IMG/VR virus record: IMGVR_UViG_3300044730_001395
Coordinates: 1-34,201 of that record
DNA: 34,201 nt
Direction: 5' to 3' (one strand)
Source of the DNA: a virus
Position 1 is the first letter of the stretch. Every line of letters begins with the position of its first letter. A program made the translations under genes and the position numbers. The notes beneath the pieces were generated by a model. The model did no database searches, had not been told where the DNA came from, and was given only the letters and a program-made list of their open reading frames with translations. Shown in pieces: positions 27,320 through 34,201 of the stretch.

Positions 27320-28449
27320 TGGCCAACAGAAAGCCACAGGACCAAAAAGGGATAGAGCTTAGAAATGCAATTCGGCAGGCGAAAGCCTCGGGCGATAGCG
27401 GAGCGTTTCGGCAGGCTCAAGATGCTTATTCAACCTATCGCGGGCGTTCGACAGGACCGCAGAGCCCAGGGCAACGCATGAACCTCGGGAATGCAAAGGG
27501 CGTGATTAGAGCCCAGCGCAAAGAAAATCAAGACACGGCGCTTCAGTCTAATCAGATGAATAACGCCAATGTGTCAGGCCCTGGCGTAAATCGAACAGTT
27601 ACCTACGACGAAAACGGGAACCCCACTGTAAATGTAGGAATGGGCGAGCAAGAAAAGGGGCTCTATGACCGTTTCATGAAAATGGCGGGCGAGGATGTCG
27701 ATTTTTCGAACATGCCTGCAATGCCAACAGACTTCAGTGCCGACCGGCAGCGCATCGAGGATCAGCTATATGGGCGCGAGGCAGAAAGGTTAAACAAGCA
27801 GTTCGGCGACCAAAAAGCTGACTTTGATAGGCAGATGTCACAGCGTGGTATTCCTATCGGCTCGGAGCTTTACAATAAGCAGCTAAATAATTTCGAGCAG
27901 CAAAAACAGCAAGCATTTAGCGGCGCACGGCAGAACGCAATTCAGACAGCAGGCGCAGAGGCTCAGAATCTTTGGAGCAATACGCTAGGCGCTCGGCAGC
28001 AGGGCATTAGCGAATACGATTACAAGCGCAATGCTCCGATGAATCAGTTTAGCGGCCTCATGGGGCTAGGCGCTGGGCTAACTAACCAGTTCGGCGGCTT
28101 CCAGGGCTCGCCAGTGCAAAACACTGACATTGGGGGTATCGCGCTAGGCTTTGAAGGGTTACGACGTGCGGGCAGCGGCGGCACATCGCAAGCTGATTGG
28201 TTGGCGCGTATGCAGGCGCAGACGCAGCAGCAAAAAGACTTGATGCAGTTTGGGCAAGACCTGAACAACCAGAATAAACCAAAGCAGCCTGGTTTTGGCG
28301 ACTTTGCAGGAAATTTAGGCGGGTCATTCCTTGGTTCTCTAGCGGGGGGATTCGGTGAGTCATTTGGTAATTCTTTGGGTAGCAGTTTCTTTAAAACCAA
28401 ACCCGTGGACGGAACCGGCTTTTTTAATAAGGACGGGAGCGTAAGATGA
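27319..28449 (+). CDS. Internal virion / ejection protein A
   Basis: The 376-residue product has a basic N-terminus MANRKPQDQKG, a Gln/Asn-rich middle and helices with DRQRIEDQLYGREAERLNKQFGDQK, then MSQRGIPIGSELYNKQLNNFEQQKQQAF, the QRGIP-x-GSE-x-Y signature of phage internal proteins, and a Gly-rich end (GNLGGSFLGSLAGGFGESFG) that may insert in membranes. Three consecutive genes here match the number and order of P22-type ejection proteins. It overlaps both neighbours by a few bases. Confidence 0.65.
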   Translation: MANRKPQDQKGIELRNAIRQAKASGDSGAFRQAQDAYSTYRGRSTGPQSPGQRMNLGNAKGVIRAQRKENQDTALQSNQMNNANVSGPGVNRTVTYDENGNPTVNVGMGEQEKGLYDRFMKMAGEDVDFSNMPAMPTDFSADRQRIEDQLYGREAERLNKQFGDQKADFDRQMSQRGIPIGSELYNKQLNNFEQQKQQAFSGARQNAIQTAGAEAQNLWSNTLGARQQGISEYDYKRNAPMNQFSGLMGLGAGLTNQFGGFQGSPVQNTDIGGIALGFEGLRRAGSGGTSQADWLARMQAQTQQQKDLMQFGQDLNNQNKPKQPGFGDFAGNLGGSFLGSLAGGFGESFGNSLGSSFFKTKPVDGTGFFNKDGSVR

Positions 28450-29780
28450 GCGATATATTATTGCAGGCACTTCTAGGCGCATCAAAGAGAGACGCAGAGC
28501 GCGATCCGTTCCTTGCTGGGGCTCGTGGTATTGAGCAGGTTGATTCCTCTCAGTACGACATGAGCCCAGGGCAGCGCATCCTTGCGGGAGTGCTCTCAGG
28601 GCTTGGCGGCGGCGTGTCTCGCGGCATAGGTGAGTCTCGCGTCAAAGATAAATACAACACTCGCAGCAATAACCTCATGGAAGGTATGCGAAGCGGTAAG
28701 CTCATGGAGGCCCTAGCAGCCGACGAAGAGCTTTCTTCAATCGCGCCACTTTACGCAATCCAAGAGGAACAAAATAAGGTCGGAAGGCTTCAGGAGCTGA
28801 ATAAGGCGTTATTGCCTAAAGGCTACATGATGAAATCCTTTGACGGGAAACCCGAGCAGGTATTCGACCCTATCGCCGACGACGTTCGGAAGGCGCGAGA
28901 AATTAAACGCGCTGAACTAATGGAAACGCGGAATTCCTATGGAGCCCCTGGGATGCAGGGAACAGGCACCTCGGAAGCAGCTCCCCTCGGCATGTTTGGC
29001 GATTACGAAAATACCAACGCTAAACGAAATCAATTAATGCGCGAAGGTATGTCTCAAGGACTAACCCCGAACGGGGCGCTTGAATATGCCGACAAGAACT
29101 TGGCAGCAGCTACTGCAATGTCTAAAGAGGCGGTTAAGAAAATCGAATCGAGCAGGCGCCGCGCTGATAAACTAAAAGAATTGGCCTCAGTCGCTGAAGC
29201 CGGTGTTCAGGGCGCGGGCGAAACTGGTGGCACAGCCTGGGGGCTTCGTGACTTCATTAGTAAGGCTTACGCGCAAGTGGACCCAGAGGAGCGGCAGCAA
29301 AGGGCCTCGCAGGCACTCCTCGAATCTATTGAGCCCGATATTATCGCAGCATCAAGACCCGTGGGCGTCGGGGCAATGAGCGATAGAGAAATGAAAAGCT
29401 ACCTAAGCGCAGGGCCATCATCAGCAAAGGCACCGGACGAGAATCGCAAGCTAATTGAAAAAATGAAGAATGTGGCGGCGATTGAACAGGAATATGGCGA
29501 TTTCTTGGAGGCTTATATTGAAGATAAAGGGGATGCCATCGGAGCAGATAAGGCTTGGCAATCTTATAAAGAGGCTCACCCTCTTATCGTTCAAGACGGT
29601 AGCGGCGAATTTGTTTTTAATAGTAACCGGCAGCCGTGGACCGATTTCTTTAGTCAAAAGCGGCAGCAAGTTAGTGAGCCAAGCGTACAAGGTGGCGGAG
29701 AAATTCAAACGAGAATGATCGGCGGGCAGCCCGTGCGCGTAAGGCGTTTGCCCGATGGTCGTTATGAGGAGGTTGAATAG
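28446..29780 (+). CDS. Internal virion / ejection protein B
   Basis: The 444-residue product begins MSDILLQALLGASKRDAERDPF and has SPGQRILAGVLSGLGGGVSRGI, a Gly-rich hydrophobic stretch near residue 45, and then long helices (KSDVRKAREIKRAELMETR-type charge pattern). The C-terminus has IGGQPVRVRRLPDGRYEEVE, a typical small C-terminal phage tail segment. Its position between two other internal-type proteins supports an ejection role; no enzymatic domain is visible. Start ATG 28446 overlaps the previous stop as ATGA. Confidence 0.6.
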   Translation: MSDILLQALLGASKRDAERDPFLAGARGIEQVDSSQYDMSPGQRILAGVLSGLGGGVSRGIGESRVKDKYNTRSNNLMEGMRSGKLMEALAADEELSSIAPLYAIQEEQNKVGRLQELNKALLPKGYMMKSFDGKPEQVFDPIADDVRKAREIKRAELMETRNSYGAPGMQGTGTSEAAPLGMFGDYENTNAKRNQLMREGMSQGLTPNGALEYADKNLAAATAMSKEAVKKIESSRRRADKLKELASVAEAGVQGAGETGGTAWGLRDFISKAYAQVDPEERQQRASQALLESIEPDIIAASRPVGVGAMSDREMKSYLSAGPSSAKAPDENRKLIEKMKNVAAIEQEYGDFLEAYIEDKGDAIGADKAWQSYKEAHPLIVQDGSGEFVFNSNRQPWTDFFSQKRQQVSEPSVQGGGEIQTRMIGGQPVRVRRLPDGRYEEVE

Positions 29781-31897
29781 TGGGTAGAATATTCACCGAA
29801 GCAGATTTCGACGACAGCAAATTACCTGAGGCAGCACCACAGACAACACCTGGCAGACTAGCGGCGGGCGGACTTCTTAATATATTTAACTCGCTTGCTG
29901 GTGGCTTTGGTGACGAAGTTACAGCAGGCGGCGCGGCTAGGTTGAATCAGCTTAAACGAGCATTTACCGACGAACCAGGCAGCTATGAAGCCGACTACGA
30001 TAAGCACCTCGGGCTATCGCGGCAGCTTCGGCAGGAGTTCCGCAATCAGTCGCCAGCGGGGGCTTTGTTCCAAGATGTGGCTGGCGGCGTACTTTTACCA
30101 CTTGGGAAGCTTTCCACAGCGGGCGGCATATTAAAGAACGCTCTTCGTGGTGGCGCTCGCGCTGCCACAGTTGGCGGTGTTTACGGATTTGGAGAGGGCG
30201 AGGGCGGTATCGGTAATAGGCTAGAAAACGCGAAAGATAGCGCCTTAGTTAGTGGCCTATTGGGTGGAGCCTTAAGCGGCGGCGCGAAGGCAGTCGAGAA
30301 AGTGGCGCGCAATGTCTCGAATAGAGCGGGAAATGCTGCGTCTGAAACAATGGAAAAGGGTCTAGGCGTTCAATACGGCGACCGCGTTAAAGGACTAAAT
30401 AGAGTTAATTTGTTTATTGATGACGCTGGCGACCTTGTTCCGTATGAGCAAGCTGGAGAAGCTGCGGCTATTCAGGCCCCTATACAGCGGCAAATAGCTG
30501 CGCTTAAAGATTCAGGGGTATTTAAGAACGCGCCTGATGATGTCGGCGCATTAAAAATTCACCTCACTGGCAAGGCAAAAGAAATAGGTCGCACTATTGG
30601 CGCTCTATCAAAAGAAGCCGACGAAGTAGTCGGCGCTAAAGAAATCCAGCCGATACTTGAAAAAACAGACGAGTTTATCAACGGCTACCGTGGAACGGTT
30701 CGCGATAATCTAAAAGGCAAGATTGACGAAATTCTCGAAGACTATGCAAAGGAGCCAGGTTCTGGCTTTTCTAAGCTAACCAAGTTCCTCGATAAGCTAC
30801 AAAAAGAAACCACTTTCGACACGGCAACGCCTAAAGAGGTTACGCAATTAAAGAGGTTTATTTCCTTCGATTTGCGTAAAACGGCTGAAAATATATTTGA
30901 TGAAGTTCTTCCAGAAAAGGCAGGGGCATACGCGAAAGCGAATGAATTATATTCTGGAATTGCGGCAGTCGGTAAGACGCTAAATAAACCGCTTGCTCGT
31001 CAGACCCCAAAGCTCGGTGATTACGTTAAGGGCGGAAGTTTGCCGATGACTGTGGTGACCGGTGCGGCGTCATTGCCCCTCGGCCTCGGCCCTGCTGCTG
31101 CGGTAACTGGGACCTCAATGGCTGCCGGAGCGGTGAAAAAATATCTTGAAGCAGCCCGCCCGATGTCTACCTCTCGTGGGTATGAGAAGCTTGCTCGGGC
31201 TGCTGGTGATCTAGCGAATAAGTCAGAAAAGGCTCTACCGGTTGCCCAGAAACTCGGCGTTTCAATTGCGCCATCTCTTGCTCAAGGGCCTCAAGACGAG
31301 TCTCAAGAGGCTGCACTAGTAGGCGGTGAATCACGAGGAGTGAGCCCACAACAACAAAAAACAGGATCCCAAGATCGTCGCCAGTCATCTAGTGCAGCTC
31401 CAAAAAAACGCAGGGTCTTCAGTGAGGAAGATTTTGACCCAATACCACAGGGTGAACTACCCCCCGAAACTAGTCAACGGGGCAAATCAATTCGCGATAT
31501 TTCCGCAATTACCTCAAATTTAAGCCCCTTTATTCAGGCAGTTATAGAGGTAGAAAGCTCAGGAAAACCGAACGCTCGTTCGCCTAAGGGTGCACGGGGG
31601 CTAATGCAGATAATGCCTGAACACTATAAGCGATTGGGCATAACCGACCCTGAAGATGCAGCGCAGAGCATCAAGGGTGGAACGCAGATTTTGCAGGAGG
31701 AGCTAGAAAGATTCGGAGATCCAAAACTAGCGCTTGCTGCGTACAACGCAGGCTCACCCCGAGTGATTAAAGCAATTAGCAAAGCGGGGTCGGATTCGTT
31801 CGAGCGGATTTACCCATATCTGCCAAAAGAAACACAGCAATATGTCGCAAAAGTTTTAGCAGCCTACAAGAAACGCGCACAATCTCAGGAGATTTAA
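29780..31897 (+). CDS. Ejection protein with C-terminal lytic transglycosylase domain
   Basis: The 705-residue product has an N-terminal RIFTEADFD (R3-D11), a Gly/Ala-rich membrane-like stretch around residues 100-170, a long helical middle, a second hydrophobic stretch near 420-450, then RVFSEEDFD (545-553) and a C-terminal SLT domain with E592-S-S-G, GARGLMQIMP and LALAAYNAG. SLT enzymes cut peptidoglycan between MurNAc and GlcNAc; in virions this opens the wall for DNA entry. GTG 29780 is used, with GAGGAGG seven bases upstream, sharing a base with the previous stop. Domain call is firm; ejection role is inferred. Confidence 0.85.
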   Translation: MGRIFTEADFDDSKLPEAAPQTTPGRLAAGGLLNIFNSLAGGFGDEVTAGGAARLNQLKRAFTDEPGSYEADYDKHLGLSRQLRQEFRNQSPAGALFQDVAGGVLLPLGKLSTAGGILKNALRGGARAATVGGVYGFGEGEGGIGNRLENAKDSALVSGLLGGALSGGAKAVEKVARNVSNRAGNAASETMEKGLGVQYGDRVKGLNRVNLFIDDAGDLVPYEQAGEAAAIQAPIQRQIAALKDSGVFKNAPDDVGALKIHLTGKAKEIGRTIGALSKEADEVVGAKEIQPILEKTDEFINGYRGTVRDNLKGKIDEILEDYAKEPGSGFSKLTKFLDKLQKETTFDTATPKEVTQLKRFISFDLRKTAENIFDEVLPEKAGAYAKANELYSGIAAVGKTLNKPLARQTPKLGDYVKGGSLPMTVVTGAASLPLGLGPAAAVTGTSMAAGAVKKYLEAARPMSTSRGYEKLARAAGDLANKSEKALPVAQKLGVSIAPSLAQGPQDESQEAALVGGESRGVSPQQQKTGSQDRRQSSSAAPKKRRVFSEEDFDPIPQGELPPETSQRGKSIRDISAITSNLSPFIQAVIEVESSGKPNARSPKGARGLMQIMPEHYKRLGITDPEDAAQSIKGGTQILQEELERFGDPKLALAAYNAGSPRVIKAISKAGSDSFERIYPYLPKETQQYVAKVLAAYKKRAQSQEI

Positions 31898-31900
31898 GAC

Positions 31901-32908
31901 ATGCCACGAAACGGTTCAGGAACATATTCGCGAAACACTGGAGTTTACACGGGCTCGACAGCGTGGACACAGACACGCGACGCTCTGAGAAAGATTCGGG
32001 TAGATGACCACGACGCGCACGATCAAGACATTGCAGACGCCATAACCGCCTCGCTTGCTAAAAACGGTGAGACAACCCCAACGGCAAATTTACCAATGGG
32101 CGGCTTCGCACACACTAACGTCGCAGACGCCACAGCCCGCACGCAGTACGCGAAAGTGTCGCAGATACAAGACAGCACCTATATTTATGGTGGCGTAAGT
32201 GGCGGATCAGCAAACACCCAAACCATAACACTAGCGCCAGCGCTTACCGCACTTTTTAACGGCATGAGAATCAGATTTAAGGCTGGTTTCTCTAACACCG
32301 GGGCGACAACTCTCAATGTGAACGGCGTCGGGGCAACAGCGGTGCAGCTTTTCAGCTCCACAGCCTTACAAGGTGGCGAGCTTATCGCGGGCGTGTTCTA
32401 TGAGGTAATTTACGACTCTGGCGGCCCAGCGTTTATCTTAGTGCCTGGCGACCGCGTACTATTGAAACGCGACGACGCAGGCGGAACGATAAGCAACACC
32501 GTTACCGAAACAGACATGCTTTCTCAGAGTGTAATTGCAAATTATTTACAATCGCAGCGTATTTTGAAATATAGGGTTTTCGGCTTGGTATCAAACACAT
32601 CGGGCTCGGGTATCGATTTCACTTTCCGCGTGAAGTTCGGAGGAACTACATACCATTCCAATAACTCAGTTGTAGGGACAGGGTCTAGCTTCCCGGTTGT
32701 TATTGAGGGCGAGATTTTCGGAGTCACTAATACCAGTCAAAGAGGCTGGGCGAAAGTTAACCTCAACGCTGCGACCACAACGCTTGTCAGCAACTCGATG
32801 AATAAAGACATTACGAGCGCGCAAACTTTAGCAATTACTGGGCAGATGGGGACAGCCTCGGCGAGTGCCTCAATTGTAACTTACGGTGCAACAGTGGAGC
32901 TTGTTTAA
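31901..32908 (+). CDS. Tail fibre / receptor-binding protein
   Basis: The 335-residue product starts MPRNGSGTYSRNTGVYTGST, then DDHDAHDQDIADAITASLAKNGETTPTANLPMGGF split over the virion-attachment part, and HTNVADATARTQYAKVSQIQD, all familiar from podovirus tail fibres. The middle is a beta-rich shaft (LNVNGVGATAVQL), and the last 140 residues form a separate beta domain that likely binds the host surface. AGGAGA is eight bases before ATG 31901. No tailspike hydrolase motif is seen. Confidence 0.75.
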   Translation: MPRNGSGTYSRNTGVYTGSTAWTQTRDALRKIRVDDHDAHDQDIADAITASLAKNGETTPTANLPMGGFAHTNVADATARTQYAKVSQIQDSTYIYGGVSGGSANTQTITLAPALTALFNGMRIRFKAGFSNTGATTLNVNGVGATAVQLFSSTALQGGELIAGVFYEVIYDSGGPAFILVPGDRVLLKRDDAGGTISNTVTETDMLSQSVIANYLQSQRILKYRVFGLVSNTSGSGIDFTFRVKFGGTTYHSNNSVVGTGSSFPVVIEGEIFGVTNTSQRGWAKVNLNAATTTLVSNSMNKDITSAQTLAITGQMGTASASASIVTYGATVELV

Positions 32909-32909
32909 T

Positions 32910-33266
32910 ATGCGAAATGGGGCGGGTCCTCTTGAGTGTATTTTGGCTGAGAAATGGGAAGCTATTAACATCAAGGCACGGGATGCCTCAGAAAGCATTG
33001 ACCGAATGGTGGAGGGCATGGGCGAAATTGCTGACAAGCTTAAAGAGCTTAATGCGCAGCTCGACCACTTAAACCGCCACATAGTGGGCGCAGCAGTGGA
33101 CGGACCGAAAAAACTGGAGCGGGTGCTGGTGGTACATGTTTCTCTGACCGTCTTAATGATGTTTTTATGCGGTACGCTTATCGTGGTGGATAGAGTGAAA
33201 CATACAGATACAAGTGTCGGAGTGAGTGGCACGGGCTTTACTATTGGACACGATAAAAAGCCATGA
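32910..33266 (+). CDS. Membrane protein of the lysis module
   Basis: The 118-residue product has an N-terminal helical part with a coiled coil (RMVEGMGEIADKLKELNAQLDHLNRHI) and then one strong membrane segment VLVVHVSLTVLMMFLCGTLIVV, with a short polar tail. GGAG lies about ten bases before ATG 32910. The stop overlaps the lysozyme start as ATGA. A holin, antiholin or lysis accessory role is suggested by position and topology, but no family can be named. Confidence 0.6.
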   Translation: MRNGAGPLECILAEKWEAINIKARDASESIDRMVEGMGEIADKLKELNAQLDHLNRHIVGAAVDGPKKLERVLVVHVSLTVLMMFLCGTLIVVDRVKHTDTSVGVSGTGFTIGHDKKP

Positions 33267-33739
33267 GAGAGTTTCCCCTCGATTGGTGGTCTACGCTAGA
33301 AAGCGTCATTCGTTACGACGAGGGGCTACGTTATCTGCCCTATGACTGCGCCACGGGTAAACCAGTCAAAGCAGCGAAGGGTAAAATCACTATAGGCTAC
33401 GGGCGAAACCTTGAGGACAAAGGCATTAGCGAGGCAGTGGCAAGCCTCATGTTACGCGAGGACATAGAGGACGCCTTGGGCGGAGCGCGGCAAATTCTAG
33501 GGCCTGTACTTTTCGACTCCCTCAGCGCACCACGGCAGCATGGACTTGTGTCGATGGTGTTTCAGCTTGGGGCGGGTGGCGTGTTAAAATTCCAAAATAC
33601 TGTGGCCTTTATGAAGCAAGGCAAGTGGGCTGAAGCGGGAGAAGAGGCAAGAAAAAGCGTTTGGTATAAACAGACGCCTAATCGAGCCCTTCGGGTAATC
33701 GCTTTAATCGCTGACGAAAAATATAACTATCCACCATAA
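33263..33739 (+). CDS. Endolysin, T4-type lysozyme (GH24)
   Basis: The 158-residue product has IRYDEGLRYLPYDCATG and GKITIGYGRN, the GH24 catalytic region: E20 is the acid; the residue nine positions later, where T4 lysozyme has Asp20, is C29 preceded by D28; T43 fits the conserved Thr of the TIGYG segment after a seven-residue insertion. The end NTVAFMKQGKW and PNRALRVIALI fits the helical lobe. It cleaves peptidoglycan for lysis. There is no signal peptide, so export needs a holin. Cysteine at the Asp site occurs in some GH24 phage lysozymes. Confidence 0.85.
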   Translation: MREFPLDWWSTLESVIRYDEGLRYLPYDCATGKPVKAAKGKITIGYGRNLEDKGISEAVASLMLREDIEDALGGARQILGPVLFDSLSAPRQHGLVSMVFQLGAGGVLKFQNTVAFMKQGKWAEAGEEARKSVWYKQTPNRALRVIALIADEKYNYPP

Positions 33740-33746
33740 GGGATAT

Positions 33747-34201
33747 ATGTTCGGTTTAGATTATCTAGGACTTGGTTCGAAGCATTGGAAAGTGGCCCCT
33801 TCTCTTGAGGCTTTCCCTCAAGGCTGGGCTTTGGGCGCTTTTGCTAGAACATTTGGCGACGCGCTTCCTAATGTCAGAAAGTTTTTAGACTCTGGCAAAG
33901 TATCGGCTTTTCGCTTGCAAGCTTGGTGGTCGAACGCGCATAAGATTGCGCCTATAAAGTACTTAAAGGAAGAGCTACCAAGGTGGGAAAAGTTAGCGCA
34001 GGCTTACCCGCATGTGAAATTCTATATTTCTCACTCGTGCGAATATTCGGAACAAAACAAAGCGGAAATAAAAAAGCGAGTTGACCTAGTGCAAGAGCTT
34101 TGCCCCTCTTGCGTGGTCGTGCAGTGTCCTATGCATTCGCCGGTTATTCCAGGAATAGGTAAAGTTGAACAGCACGGAACAAACTCAAAGCCAAAACCAG
34201 G
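33747..34201 (+). CDS. Possible TIM-barrel glycoside-hydrolase-like protein (N-terminal part; continues at 128-722)
   Basis: ATG 33747 begins seven bases after the lysozyme stop and the frame stays open to the window end, where it joins the frame at 1-722 through the 127-base overlap. The joined protein is 349 residues. This part starts MFGLDYLGLGSKHWKVAP and has EAFPQGWALGAFARTFGDALP, KFYISHSCEYSEQ and CPSCVVVQCPMHSP. The alternating strand-helix pattern and the FYISHSCEY strand suggest a sugar-hydrolase barrel, but catalytic residues cannot be named with confidence. It is between a lysozyme and a holin-like gene. Confidence 0.65.
   Translation, partial: MFGLDYLGLGSKHWKVAPSLEAFPQGWALGAFARTFGDALPNVRKFLDSGKVSAFRLQAWWSNAHKIAPIKYLKEELPRWEKLAQAYPHVKFYISHSCEYSEQNKAEIKKRVDLVQELCPSCVVVQCPMHSPVIPGIGKVEQHGTNSKPKP
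34075..34201. repeat. Terminal direct repeat, right copy
   Basis: This is the exact copy of bases 1-127. The join places 34201 next to 128 and restores one uninterrupted coding sequence. It supports a circular or circularly permuted genome. Confidence 0.95.

Noticed and set aside
1-34201. tRNA genes, CRISPR arrays, insertion sequences or diversity-generating repeats
   Set aside because: No tRNA-like cloverleaf, regularly spaced repeats, transposase or reverse transcriptase was recognised on reading both strands.

Overview
The window is a complete or near-complete genome of a temperate tailed phage with podovirus-type (P22-like) structural genes. Its first and last 127 bases are identical, so the real molecule is about 34,074 bp and was read as a circle; one gene (33747 to 34201, continuing at 128 to 722) is cut by the ends. 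A Gram-negative host is suggested by a lipoprotein signal, a T4-type lysozyme and secreted proteins with Sec signals. The host genus cannot be named from the sequence alone. I see no tRNA, rRNA, CRISPR array or insertion sequence.

Layout. Two transcription units diverge from a compact switch at about 11.56-11.65 kb and converge, overlapping by 17 bp, at about 0.93 kb. Leftward (minus strand, 11.5 to 0.93 kb) is the early region: a small helical protein, a lipoprotein and a small membrane protein, a tyrosine integrase (9958-10863), two replication-type proteins (8954-9793, 8329-8952), a YqaJ-type exonuclease and RecT annealing protein, a terminator, a winged-helix protein, a membrane coiled-coil protein, a secreted metzincin-type metalloprotease, then about fifteen tightly packed small genes including DUF551-like, zinc-binding, phospholipase-A2-like and RusA-like proteins. 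Rightward from the switch is a two-gene unit: a small helix-turn-helix regulator and a secreted cysteine-containing protein.

The late region (plus strand, 12.9 kb to the end and on to 943) holds terminase small and large subunits, a P22-type portal, two beta-rich virion proteins, small head-region genes, scaffold, major capsid protein, a decoration-like protein, head-tail adaptor, a beta-propeller tail protein, three internal or ejection proteins (the last with a lytic transglycosylase domain), a tail fibre, and a lysis module (membrane protein, GH24 lysozyme, a possible TIM-barrel hydrolase, a holin-like protein).

How it may work. The two switch promoters have adjacent -10 boxes and -35 boxes inside a shared repeat, so the regulator at 11643 probably chooses between its own unit and the early operon. 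The integrase and first replication gene each have hairpins over their start sites, and an intrinsic terminator pointing the wrong way lies just ahead of the replication gene, suggesting post-transcriptional or antisense control. The strongest unusual items are the switch, the start-stop codon element at the replication gene, the phage-borne metzincin, the PLA2-like protein and the duplicated small early genes.
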